Assembly: GCF_007747995.1 (NCBI RefSeq)
Contig: NZ_CP036276.1
Location: forward strand, 6,314,001 to 6,378,000
Origin: Symmachiella dynata
Lineage (GTDB): Bacteria > Planctomycetota > Planctomycetia > Planctomycetales > Planctomycetaceae
Direction: 5' to 3'
Length of the DNA stretch: 64,000 nucleotides
Shown here: piece after piece, positions 48,015 through 56,709 of the stretch
Numbering within the stretch: position 1 is the first letter of the stretch
Layout: each line of letters starts with the position of its first letter
The notes under the pieces: model-generated
Seen by the model: the letters and a program-made list of their open reading frames with translations, nothing else
Databases searched by the model: none
What the model was told of the DNA's origin: nothing
Position numbers and translations under genes: made by a program

Positions 48015-48623
48015 GTGCCGGAGCCGGAACCAGTCACCAACAACGACGATCGCCTGATGATCGAGATTCAGGCCGGGAATTCCTGCGCCTTTGAAGAGCT
48101 GGTCGACTGTTACCAAGCACCGCTGATTGGTTTTTTCTTCCGGAATACGCGCGACCGGCAAATGTCCGAAGATTTGACGCAAGAAACCCTACTGCGAGTC
48201 TACAATCAATCGTGGGATTACCTTCCCATGGGACGGTTTCGCGGGTGGATGTATCGCATCGCCCGCAACTTGATGATCGACAGCATTCGCCGACAGTCAC
48301 ACGACGCACTGATTCGCGCGGTGCAGTCCCGCGACGAAGACGACAACGCTCTGGCGCGGCTGGTGGGTGAGGTTGTTTCTCCTGAAGATCAGACACACGT
48401 GAAGGAATTGGCACAAATCGTCGACAATTTGCTGCAACAATTGCCCGAATTGCAGCGAACGACCTTTGTCATGCATCACTACGCTGGTTTGACGCTCTCA
48501 GAAGTGGCCGATGCCACGGAGACGACGACCTCGACCGCCAAAAGCCGGTTGCGGTTGGCACGTGAAAAACTCCAAGAAAAATTACTCTCCCGCGGCGTGC
48601 GCGGCCCGGCCGAGGACTATTGA
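48015..48623 (+). CDS. ECF-type RNA polymerase sigma factor
   Basis: About 202 residues with the GTG at 48015; the frame is open back to 47805, but those 70 codons overlap the divergent gene's start and are probably promoter. Region 2 spans about residues 24-90 (EDLTQETLLRVYNQSWDY, then FRGWMYRIARNLMIDSIRR). Region 4 spans about 145-195 with a helix-turn-helix (LTLSEVADATETTTSTAKSR). No anti-sigma gene lies beside it. A short unknown gap separates it from the PspA-like gene. Confidence 0.88.
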   Translation: MPEPEPVTNNDDRLMIEIQAGNSCAFEELVDCYQAPLIGFFFRNTRDRQMSEDLTQETLLRVYNQSWDYLPMGRFRGWMYRIARNLMIDSIRRQSHDALIRAVQSRDEDDNALARLVGEVVSPEDQTHVKELAQIVDNLLQQLPELQRTTFVMHHYAGLTLSEVADATETTTSTAKSRLRLAREKLQEKLLSRGVRGPAEDY

Positions 48624-48962
48624 TGATCGACAGTTATCGTTTAGCGAAATCTCAAAAAAATGTGATGACAAAAAACAACACGCACAGCCTAGAATGATCA
48701 CAGACGGCATCGCCCACCGGGCGAAGGGAGGATTCCATTAAAAATCGATGGAATCTGAGCTGAGGAGTGAACCAGTTTCAGCGATTTGACGTTACCAAGG
48801 GATGCTCTCGACGCACCAGCGAAGCATCGGGACTTTTTTTAACGGCCCACGAGAACCCGTTTCAAAATTCGGTTGTGCACGGTCTGGGGAATTCACCAGA
48901 ATCAACACAACCCAACAGCGGATGATTTTGAAACGCGTTATGAAGGAATCGGAGTAGCGGCG
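48624..48962. other. Intergenic region with a half repeat and promoter
   Basis: Contains GAACCAGTTTCA near 48769, which resembles one end of the dispersed palindromic element, and full copy 5 at 48853-48944. No gene is seen. The promoter of the PspA-like gene lies here. Confidence 0.5.
48853..48944 (-). repeat. Dispersed ~92-bp palindromic element, copy 5 (diverged)
   Basis: Arms ACCCGTTTCAAAATTCGG and ATTTTGAAACG match the element ends. The reverse complement reads GTGCACAACCGAATTTTG where other copies read GCGCAACCGGGTTTTG. It ends 18 bp before the PspA-like start codon. Confidence 0.75.
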
Positions 48963-49556
48963 ATGACCTATTTCAGCCGGCTCAGTGACATAGTCACCTG
49001 TAATTTGAACGAACTGCTTGATCGAGAGGCCGACCCGCAAGCGGCCATCTTGAGTATCCTCCGCGAAATGGAAGCGGGTGTTGCCGGCGCCAATCGTAGC
49101 GTCGCGACCGCGACCTCGAACCAACAGCGGATTCAATCAGAAATCGACGAACACCGCCGACACATCGCACATTGGCAGGACAAAGCCCGCGAGGAACTGT
49201 CAGCCGGCCACGAGGAAGCAGCACGACGTGCGCTGATGCGAAAACGGGAAGTCGAAGACTTGATTGCTGGGCTGCAGCAGCAACACACCGCCGCTGTCTC
49301 CACTAGCGAGCAATTAGAAACCACCCGCCGCGCCCTAGAAGCACGACTTGCCGAAGCGCGGCGGCTGCAAGAACAAATCTTGAGCCAATCCAACGCATCG
49401 TCAGCCAACGACACCGTTGACAATCTGCTCAACGACACCCAAGTCCTCGGCGCAGAACCGGATGACAACGAATCCAACGAGGTTCCCACCGGACGCGATC
49501 CCGTCATCGAAGACGAACTCGCCGCCCTGCGCCGCGAATTGGAACAAAAGGATTAG
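48963..49556 (+). CDS. PspA/IM30-like membrane-stress protein
   Basis: 197 residues from the ATG at 48963, with GGAG upstream. The family shape is present: SRLSDIVTCNLNELLDREADPQAAI at the N-terminus and a long coiled coil to about residue 145. It is the type that assembles on the inner membrane in envelope stress. An acidic tail follows. It lies downstream of the ECF sigma factor gene but with 340 bp between, so linkage is uncertain. Confidence 0.82.
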   Translation: MTYFSRLSDIVTCNLNELLDREADPQAAILSILREMEAGVAGANRSVATATSNQQRIQSEIDEHRRHIAHWQDKAREELSAGHEEAARRALMRKREVEDLIAGLQQQHTAAVSTSEQLETTRRALEARLAEARRLQEQILSQSNASSANDTVDNLLNDTQVLGAEPDDNESNEVPTGRDPVIEDELAALRRELEQKD

Positions 49557-49577
49557 CACGACAGCAACAGGCGCGCC

Positions 49578-49683
49578 GGGTGCCACTGGCGGCTTGTCCG
49601 CCAGTGCCGTATCAGGCTGGGTTTTCCTTGCCTAGGGACGTCGCTCCACGTGCGCACTGACGGACGAGCCGCCAGTGGCACCC
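49578..49683. repeat. GGGTGCCACTGGCGG-type nested hairpin repeat, copy 2
   Basis: Left arm GGGTGCCACTGGCGGCTTG, right arm GCCGCCAGTGGCACCC. Arms are almost perfect 29-bp inverted copies and each folds on itself. It lies 22 bp after the PspA-like stop codon and before the convergent Ftr gene, matching copy 1's position after xylB. Confidence 0.9.
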
Positions 49684-49711
49684 GCGCGGATTCGTCTCAA
49701 ACAACGAATGG

Positions 49712-50623
49712 TTACAGCAGTTCCTTCAGATGAAAATGGTGCGGGCCAAGTTTTCCGCCGTAGTTTCCGGCCGTCACCATTTCGATTTCTTCCACACTGC
49801 AAGCGGCGTGCAAGCCCGCGCGCATGGCTGCCTGAACATCGTCGGCCGCTAAGCCATCAATGACGATTTCATAGACCGCTTCCACGGTTTCGGGAATCGC
49901 CAAGTCAGTCATGCCGCGCAGTGTCGGGCAATAGGCATCGTTCGTGCTGGCGTTGAGTTTTTTATAGCGCGACCCAACCTTACTGCCGCTACGGACAATC
50001 CCGCCGGGAAACGGCAGGATCACGTTGGGGATTTCACGAATCGCAGTCACCGCCGCTTCGGATGCGGACAAGGCGGCTTGGGGAGAACGTCCCGCGATAA
50101 TGAGATTGCCGCCCGCGACCCCCTTGAGCGATCCAAAACGATCTTCGCAAACAAATTCGCCATCCATCACCGGGATCCGCCAAAGCCGTTGCGTGCCGAT
50201 TTTTTTAGATTGTTGAAACGAGTCGCCGAAAAAACGCAATTGCCCGCCGACGGAGAACTGTTTGTCCGTTGGTGTATCCAACAGGCCGTTGTAACAAGCA
50301 GTCGTCGGGCACGTTAGCACGCATTGCCCGACACGTCCCACAACGGCCTTGGCCAAAGCATCGCGATTGAAGGCAAAAACCAACACGCTCACCCCCGGCC
50401 GCCCATCGGGCGTTTCATCGGCCGCAAGCACGCTTTCGACCGCAGCTTCGGCGTCGCAGGCAATCACGCTGGTCGCATAGCCGGTCATCACCGTGCCAGC
50501 CACATCAGCCCAATGGGCATTGGCAGCCGTTACGATCACCCGCGCCGCCATCGTCGGAAACGCCTCGGCAAACGTATCCACAATGGAAACGCCATTCAAA
50601 GTTAGCTCAGCGGTCGTCGTCAT
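49712..50623 (-). CDS. ftr: Formylmethanofuran--tetrahydromethanopterin formyltransferase
   Basis: 303 residues, close to the usual length. It matches Ftr throughout, including LTCPTTACYNGL, GKVGSRYKKLNASTNDAYCPTLR-type segments, and the C-terminal GGKLGPHHFHL. The enzyme moves a formyl group between methanofuran and tetrahydromethanopterin analogs in archaeal-type C1 metabolism, which planctomycetes use for formaldehyde oxidation. No other gene of that pathway is in the window, so the gene is isolated here. It is convergent with the PspA-like gene. Confidence 0.93.
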   Translation of the reverse strand: MTTTAELTLNGVSIVDTFAEAFPTMAARVIVTAANAHWADVAGTVMTGYATSVIACDAEAAVESVLAADETPDGRPGVSVLVFAFNRDALAKAVVGRVGQCVLTCPTTACYNGLLDTPTDKQFSVGGQLRFFGDSFQQSKKIGTQRLWRIPVMDGEFVCEDRFGSLKGVAGGNLIIAGRSPQAALSASEAAVTAIREIPNVILPFPGGIVRSGSKVGSRYKKLNASTNDAYCPTLRGMTDLAIPETVEAVYEIVIDGLAADDVQAAMRAGLHAACSVEEIEMVTAGNYGGKLGPHHFHLKELL

Positions 50624-50639
50624 TGTGAAATCGTTCCAG

Positions 50640-50980
50640 GTTTTGTCAGAGAATTCTTGTTCAATGAAAAGAAAAAGTCTCGCGCAAAGACGCGGAGGCG
50701 CAAAGGAAAAACAGAGCTGTCCGATACAGATACTTTGCGGCTTCGCGCGCTCACTTTTTTAATTGTTAATCAAACGTCCTGCATAGAAAGGTGCGTCGCG
50801 ACGCACCCGACAACAACTTCTCCCTCTCCCTCTGGGAGAGGGCCGGGGTGAGGGTTTTCGCACGACAAGCGATTTACTATACAACTCAATCCGTCAGACA
50901 TGTTTTAACACCAACGGTTCCCTAGGGTGAGGGCGAAGTTCTTGCTAATCCGTTTTCCGTGTTTTATTCGTGTTCATCGG
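50640..50980. repeat. Intergenic cluster of short repeat relics
   Basis: Contains several unrelated short repeats: CTCGCGCAAAGACGCGGAGG (50680-50699), the perfect 18-bp palindrome GGTGCGTCGCGACGCACC (50790-50807), hairpin CCCTCTCCC/GGGAGAGGG (50822-50842), and GAGGGCGAAGTTCTTGCT (50929). No gene is seen in this 360-bp gap. Confidence 0.7.
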
Positions 50981-50983
50981 TGG

Positions 50984-52348
50984 CTATTTTTCAACTTCAA
51001 TCAACTGCAGTTGAACACGATTTGCCTCGTCCCCCAGTTGGTTGGGGACTTTGTGTTGCCGGTGTAGTGTGATCTGCCCGGTGACGTCCTGCAAATCATG
51101 CCCGCCGTGATCATCGACATAATCCAAAGCCGGGCCAATCGCGTCGTAGTACAGATGACAGTTGACGAATTCGACCCCACCCGGGGCGGTGACGATTTCG
51201 GGCCGTCGTAGGTGAAAGAAAACGGCGGGCCGCGGTCCACCATAATCCTGGTGCCGTGCGACCCAAGAGTTTCGCCAGTTGCAATCCACAAACCGGACCT
51301 TCACGCTCTTGGCCGATTTGTCGAAGATCTTCGCGCCTTCTTTGCCGGTATTTTCCGAGGTGCAGTTGATGAATTCGATCAGACCTTGCGGCCCGTCATC
51401 CCGCGCTGTTCCAACCGCCATGCCGGCCCAACCGCGCATCTGGGGATCGGTGAAATCATCCGCTGTCATGCCCGGTTTGCCCATCCGCGTGAGACAGTTT
51501 TCAAACCGCACCGAGACCGGTTCCGACTCCGCTGTCAGCGGCTTGAGATACACCAAAATCCCATGCCCCGAGTTGTCCTCCATCACACAGTTACGGACCA
51601 CGCAATTCATCAACCGCTCATCCGGGCTATCCGGTTCGAGATCGATCCCCGCTTCCGGAGCGGTCCCATCCGTCCCCGAGAGGATGCAATTTTCAACCAA
51701 AAGGTTTTCCGCACTGATCACACTAATTCCTTGACGGTGGTTGTCGTGACAGACGCAATCGCGAATCGTAATATCCGTGCACCAACGATTTTTCCCGCTG
51801 GAGCCGATATAAATTCCGTCGCCGCCCGAACTCTCAACACGCAGTCCCAAAATATTGACCCGCTGGCAGCCGACAATACGCACACCCATCCGCCATTCCG
51901 CTTTTTCATAAGGCGGCTGTTGGTAATCCTTCTTACGCATGCGGAGCGTCGCACCGTACCCCCGAATGGTGATGTCCGATACGTCCTCAGCGCGGATCAA
52001 CGAGTCTCCACCGCCGTGGAATTCTCCCGCCTTGGCCAACACTAACACACCGGGCTGAAACACCAACTCCAGATTTCCATGCAACTTGATCGGACGCACA
52101 ATCCAGGGTTGCCCCATGTAGGGGACAATGACCTTTTTGGCGCCCGAATCAATGGCAGCTTGCAACGTATCGGTGGCATCCTCAGCATCAAAACCCCACC
52201 AAGCCGCGTTGGCAGTGGTCCGTTTCCCCGATGCGACTTCGGCAATCGCCTTCGTATTAGCACCTTTGCCCGCAAAGGCGTTCGTGATCGTTCCGGAAAA
52301 GATCAGTGAAATCGTAGCAGCTATCAGCAGCAATGAGCGAATTCGCAC
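50984..52348 (-). CDS. Secreted right-handed beta-helix protein
   Basis: 454 residues with a signal peptide (residues 1-26). A pectate-lyase-type opening (WWGFDAEDATDTLQAAIDSGAKKVIVP) is followed by stacked beta-helix coils marked by ITIRGYGATLRM, ITIRDCVCHDN and VVRNCVMEDNSGHG. It is probably a polysaccharide lyase or hydrolase, but catalytic residues cannot be assigned. It is monocistronic. Confidence 0.82.
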   Translation of the reverse strand: MRIRSLLLIAATISLIFSGTITNAFAGKGANTKAIAEVASGKRTTANAAWWGFDAEDATDTLQAAIDSGAKKVIVPYMGQPWIVRPIKLHGNLELVFQPGVLVLAKAGEFHGGGDSLIRAEDVSDITIRGYGATLRMRKKDYQQPPYEKAEWRMGVRIVGCQRVNILGLRVESSGGDGIYIGSSGKNRWCTDITIRDCVCHDNHRQGISVISAENLLVENCILSGTDGTAPEAGIDLEPDSPDERLMNCVVRNCVMEDNSGHGILVYLKPLTAESEPVSVRFENCLTRMGKPGMTADDFTDPQMRGWAGMAVGTARDDGPQGLIEFINCTSENTGKEGAKIFDKSAKSVKVRFVDCNWRNSWVARHQDYGGPRPAVFFHLRRPEIVTAPGGVEFVNCHLYYDAIGPALDYVDDHGGHDLQDVTGQITLHRQHKVPNQLGDEANRVQLQLIEVEK

Positions 52349-52683
52349 GGGTCGAGGACTCCTAGTATCGTTTAAGTGGTCTTTTCAAAATCATAACGGC
52401 GAACGTTTGCAGCAGTCCAGCGGAAGCACTGTTGCAGCAACCAAAAAAATACAGTGCACCCGTAGGGCAGGCTCCCGCCTGCCGTCATGGAGGTAAGAGG
52501 CAACCCACCAAAAACGACTGTTGTCGATTCGAGCGGCAGCTCGCAGGTAACTCCACCGTCGCCATTCAACTGAAATCCGGGGGCCGAGCACAAGTCAACG
52601 GGTGGGGAAGTTGCTATAATCCTCCCCACTTCAGTTCAAGAGGATTCGACTTTCGCACTCTAAATAAATTTGCAGCGATACTT
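52349..52683. other. Intergenic gap with a hairpin
   Basis: Holds the stem-loop GGCAGGCTCCCGCCTGCC at 52466-52483 of a common intergenic repeat. Must hold the promoters of the divergent beta-helix and UbiD genes. No gene seen. Confidence 0.5.
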
Positions 52684-54183
52684 ATGCCGTACGATCATCT
52701 CGCTGATTTTTTGTCCGACCTCCACGATTCCGGCGAGTTGATCCGCGTGGCGGCTGAGGTCGATCCTGTTCTGGAAATCGCCGCAATCACCGACCGCATC
52801 ACACAGTCCGCGGATGGCGGTCCGGCACTCCTCTTCGAAAACGTCAAACAGACCGCGCTCCCGGTAGCAGTCAATCTGCTGGGCAGCGAAAAACGGATGT
52901 GCCGCGCTCTGGGGGTTGCCGATGTCGAAGAGGTGGCTCACCGCGTCTCCGGCTTGATCCGACCCGCACTTCCCGACGGTTGGTTGGAGAAGCTCAAATT
53001 ATTGCCGCAGTTTTCGCAACTGACAAACCTGCCTCCCAAAACCGTTGCTACGGCAATCAGCCAACAGGTGGTCAAAGTCGGCCGCGACATCGATCTGGGA
53101 GAACTACCGCAACTGCACTGCCGACCGAAAGAGACAGCGCCGTTTATTACCCGCGGACAGATTCATACTGTCGATCCCGTGACCGGGACGCGGCATGTCG
53201 GCAACGTGCCGTTGGAGATCCGGGGAGCGACCTCGGCACTGGTGCATTGGACGCCGCACGATGTTGGTTTTCAAAATTTCCGAAAAACCTGCCAGCTTGG
53301 CAAGCAGACCCCCGTGGCGGTTTCGCTGGGAGGCGACCCACTGCTAGATTTCATCTGCACGCTGCCACTGCCGGCTGATAGCGACCCATTGGTATTCGGC
53401 GGATTTTTGCGGGACAAAAATATCGAGGTCGTTGCCTGTCGCAGTGTGGAATTGCAGGCCCCCGCACATGCGGAAATCGTCCTCGAAGGCTACATCGATG
53501 CTCTGCAGGAACTGCAACCGGGGAGCGAATTTGGCAGTCGGACCGGGTTTTATTCGCCCCGCATGCCGCGACCATTGTTGCAGCTCACCGCACTCACGCA
53601 TCGCGCCAATCCGGTCTTCCCCACGACGGTGTACGGCCAACCACCACGTGAAGAGTATTGGATGAACCGTGCCGTCCAGCGCATTTTTCGGCCGTTGATC
53701 AAATTGTTCCTGCCCGAGATCGAGGATTTTCACCTACCCCGCAGCGGAGCAGGGCGGAACATCTGTTTCGTCTCAATCAATAAAACCTATCCGCAACAGG
53801 CTCGCAAAGTGATGAACGGCATCTGGAGTCTGAACCAATTGATGTACAGCAAGCTGGTGGTGGTGGTCGATGCCGGCGTTGATTTGCACAATGAGGAGCA
53901 AGTCTGGTTTCAAGTCGGCGCGAACCTGGATCCCGCGCGGGACGTCTTTCAAACCAGCGGCCCAGCCGACTACCTGGACCATGCCAACGCAATTGCCGGA
54001 ACCGGGGCCAAAATCGGCCTGGATGCAACCACCAAATTCCCCGAAGAGACCCAATCACGCCCCTGGCCGTCGCAATTGGACATGCCGCAAGAAATCGTCG
54101 ACCTCATCGAACGTCGCTGGCCGGAGTACAAAATCGGCCAGATTCCCACACGAGAAGACGAAAATCCGCCACAAAACAGCTAA
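52684..54183 (+). CDS. UbiD-family decarboxylase
   Basis: 499 residues from the ATG at 52684; the open frame continues upstream through the intergenic hairpin and is not coding there. UbiD motifs include RTGFYSP and the glutamates around EEYWMNRAVQR, and the C-terminal GLDATTKFPEE. These enzymes use prenylated FMN to decarboxylate aromatic or unsaturated acids; quinone synthesis is the most likely role. No ubiX gene is in the window. It is followed by the tRNA gene. Confidence 0.9.
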   Translation: MPYDHLADFLSDLHDSGELIRVAAEVDPVLEIAAITDRITQSADGGPALLFENVKQTALPVAVNLLGSEKRMCRALGVADVEEVAHRVSGLIRPALPDGWLEKLKLLPQFSQLTNLPPKTVATAISQQVVKVGRDIDLGELPQLHCRPKETAPFITRGQIHTVDPVTGTRHVGNVPLEIRGATSALVHWTPHDVGFQNFRKTCQLGKQTPVAVSLGGDPLLDFICTLPLPADSDPLVFGGFLRDKNIEVVACRSVELQAPAHAEIVLEGYIDALQELQPGSEFGSRTGFYSPRMPRPLLQLTALTHRANPVFPTTVYGQPPREEYWMNRAVQRIFRPLIKLFLPEIEDFHLPRSGAGRNICFVSINKTYPQQARKVMNGIWSLNQLMYSKLVVVVDAGVDLHNEEQVWFQVGANLDPARDVFQTSGPADYLDHANAIAGTGAKIGLDATTKFPEETQSRPWPSQLDMPQEIVDLIERRWPEYKIGQIPTREDENPPQNS

Positions 54184-54317
54184 GCACAATCCACCCTATC
54201 AACAGTCCCCCAAAGGGTTTGCCGCCGACGGCCATTCGGCTTGCAAATCCGGCCAACGTAAGATATACCATTGCTGTAACGTTCCGCGAAAATCCGCAGG
54301 AACCGCCCACCCCCCAA

Positions 54318-54390
<73 letters not shown>

Positions 54391-54466
54391 CTTTTGTATC
54401 AAGGACTTACGTCGCTCACTGCTGCCCGTCACTGGCTTGTGACCACTTGATGACCACTGGTGCACC

Positions 54467-55057
54467 ATGACAGATGAAGTTGTCGAATGCAGCAATTGTG
54501 GAGAGAAGATTCCCGAGGAGAAACCTGGGGACCCACTGGAAAAACGAAAACCATGCCCAAAATGTGGAGCGCTCAATAGAAGTATCCCGGCAGGGGCAGT
54601 TTCTTTCTTGGGGGTGGCTTCAATAGTGGCTAATGCCGTAATCGAGCGGCACTGGACTAGGCTCTTGGAAACGTCTAAGGCGTTGATTGAACTTGAGCAT
54701 TTTGCGCCTGCCGTAATTGTTGCTCACACCGCTTGTGAAGTGATCGTTCAAAGGGCGGCTTCCAAAGCCTTTCAGGAGCGAAAAATCGCCGACCTAGAAC
54801 GAGAATTCGATGCCGTGTGTCGATGGCAAAGTTTGCTCGAAAAAGAGCATTGCAAGCTCTTCAAAAAATTGACTGGCGACGAAAAGCTGACCGAACAAAA
54901 GTTTTGGAAAAAACAGCCCACATATAAATCGTCCGTTGAGCGCCGAAATAAGGTCGTTCATGCCGGAAAGGACGCCACAAAAGACGAAGCCGAGGAAACC
55001 CTCCAAATCTGCGAGTCGTTCATTTCGTACATTGAAAAGACTCACGGTCTCGAATGA
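54467..55057 (+). CDS. Zinc-ribbon plus HEPN-like protein
   Basis: 196 residues. The N-terminus has a zinc ribbon (C8-x2-C11 and C30-x2-C33). The remainder is helical and contains R160-N-x3-H165 (RRNKVVHAG), the R-x4-H pattern of HEPN ribonuclease-like domains, in the usual position before a last helix ending FISYIEK. HEPN proteins are frequent toxins or defence effectors; catalytic activity here is inference. It lies between the tRNA attachment site and the integrase, on the opposite strand to the integrase, so it is probably cargo. Confidence 0.6.
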   Translation: MTDEVVECSNCGEKIPEEKPGDPLEKRKPCPKCGALNRSIPAGAVSFLGVASIVANAVIERHWTRLLETSKALIELEHFAPAVIVAHTACEVIVQRAASKAFQERKIADLEREFDAVCRWQSLLEKEHCKLFKKLTGDEKLTEQKFWKKQPTYKSSVERRNKVVHAGKDATKDEAEETLQICESFISYIEKTHGLE

Positions 55058-55067
55058 AACGGTGGAA

Positions 55068-56246
55068 TCAGTTTGCCATTTTTGAGCGATCGTTCAGTTG
55101 TTGTTGAGACAACGCCGGCACGTGAAGATTGGCCACCGCCGGTTTAATCTGCCGCGCCATGTTGATGTACCGGTCGGTCGTGTTAGCCGATTTGTGGCGC
55201 ATCAAGACCTGCAGGGCCTCGCGGGTCATATTCTCGGCGTTCAACGTCGCGAATGCTCTCCGCTCATCGTGGAAGCCGTAACGGTAGCAGGCATCGGTGC
55301 ATTTCCCGTGCCGGGGATCGCCAGAGTCGCGGCACGGCAGCTTAATCCCCGCAGCGTCCTGAATTTTGGCAAATTCGACGTCCAGCGTCCGACGGTCGTG
55401 GTCCCATTGGAAGACACACGGGACGAAAGCCCTCAGCGGTCGGATATGCTCGATGACGATTGGATGCAACGCAACCTTTTCGTCGCGGCCCCCTTTATTG
55501 TCAGAATGCCGCGTGATCGCGGTGCCAGCATCGAGATCGACGTCGTCCCACCTGAGCGATAACAACTCCCCAATTCGCCAACCGGTCATTTGGGCGGTAA
55601 TCAGCAACGCGCGCCACCAATCCGCGATGGGGTAGGGAGCTTCGGCGGGTTTCGTTGCCGCGCCCGCAGATTGGTACATCAGGGCGAAGTGTTCTGGCGT
55701 GACGTAGTTCGGCAGTTTCTTCGGCTCCTTTTCCATTCGGAACCGGGGGACCGTCTTAATATATCCCCACTCATGGGCAAGTCTCAACGCGGCCTTAATA
55801 CATCGCAAATTGCCGTTGACCGTCGCGGGGGAAACCTTACTTTTTTTCTTTTTACCACGTTCCGTTTTCCGCACGCGCACGAATTCGCTGATTCGCTCCG
55901 CAGTGACGGACGATGCCTGCTTGGGCTTGATGATCCGTTCAAGATGCGACAACGCCTCTTTGGCCGAACGAACACTCGCCGGACGTAGTCGCGATTTGAT
56001 GTCGGCTTCGTACCGCTGGCGGAATTCGTCCCACGTCTTACGCTCCTCGCGCTGATAAGTGCCAGTGATCAACTCCTCGCGTATCCGGGCGGCCAATCGT
56101 TCGGCAGCGCGCTTACCACGGCTCCCCGTTCCGCAACTTTTGGCGCGCCGTGTGCCGTCTGGTTCGTTCCATTCGGCATACCATGAAGCTTTTTTCTCGC
56201 CATGCTTTTCGACCTGCCACTTTTTCTGTTTAACCCATGCGCTCAT
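55068..56246 (-). CDS. int: Tyrosine recombinase (integrase) with zinc-binding insertion
   Basis: 392 residues; GGGGAAG stands before the ATG at 56246. The N-terminal half has an arm-binding and a core-binding SAM-like domain. The catalytic residues are R224 (TGWRIGELLSLRW), K251, H326-x2-R329 (FHDERRAF), H351 (LMRHKSANTT) and Y360. Between the core and the HxxR motif is an insertion with C305, H313, C316 and C320 that looks like a zinc knuckle. It lies close to the tRNA gene, its likely integration site, and reads toward it. Confidence 0.95.
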   Translation of the reverse strand: MSAWVKQKKWQVEKHGEKKASWYAEWNEPDGTRRAKSCGTGSRGKRAAERLAARIREELITGTYQREERKTWDEFRQRYEADIKSRLRPASVRSAKEALSHLERIIKPKQASSVTAERISEFVRVRKTERGKKKKSKVSPATVNGNLRCIKAALRLAHEWGYIKTVPRFRMEKEPKKLPNYVTPEHFALMYQSAGAATKPAEAPYPIADWWRALLITAQMTGWRIGELLSLRWDDVDLDAGTAITRHSDNKGGRDEKVALHPIVIEHIRPLRAFVPCVFQWDHDRRTLDVEFAKIQDAAGIKLPCRDSGDPRHGKCTDACYRYGFHDERRAFATLNAENMTREALQVLMRHKSANTTDRYINMARQIKPAVANLHVPALSQQQLNDRSKMAN

Positions 56247-56355
56247 GAAAATACTTCCCCATTAGTTTGATGCTGTTATCGCCCTTTTTGACGCTATCGG
56301 TTTTAGTAACTCGTGTCCCGGAGCTCATCCACTGATATAAATTCTCTAAAATCTC

Positions 56356-56682
56356 TCAATGATCAATTGAATTCGGTTCGCTTGGAAATGCGACTGGGAC
56401 GGAGATCTTGACGCGATGGGCTGCAGAGTTTTCATGAGACATATCGCCACTAGCCTTGATTGCAAATAGTTGCAGCCCACCGGAAGCGCCGCCGGTTGTC
56501 GTTGAAGACAGAGCAATATCGAAATCAACATTGACGATAGTCATATATTCACAGTTCGGGTTTTCGAGTTTTTTTAATTGCGGTAAGACATAGGCGAAAC
56601 CTGGTCGTTTATGAGATTGTGCATCCGAGAGCCCTTTCGCGATGTCTTCGAGTGCGGTTGTGATGAACTCGCTAAGTTGCAT
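56356..56682 (-). CDS. Small Trypco-like protein
   Basis: 108 residues from the ATG at 56682, with GAGGAAAAG upstream. It begins with an amphipathic helix (LSEFITTALEDIAKGL) and has two beta segments (VNVDFDIALSS and HRVKISVPVAF) around a glycine-rich loop. This order resembles the trypsin-co-occurring (Trypco2-like) domain, a small family found beside peptidases in conflict systems, but I am not certain. It follows the HEAGH protease gene with a 27-bp gap on the same strand. Confidence 0.45.
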   Translation of the reverse strand: MQLSEFITTALEDIAKGLSDAQSHKRPGFAYVLPQLKKLENPNCEYMTIVNVDFDIALSSTTTGGASGGLQLFAIKASGDMSHENSAAHRVKISVPVAFPSEPNSIDH

Positions 56683-56709
56683 AATTCTTTTCCTCTAGTT
56701 AGGTGAAAG

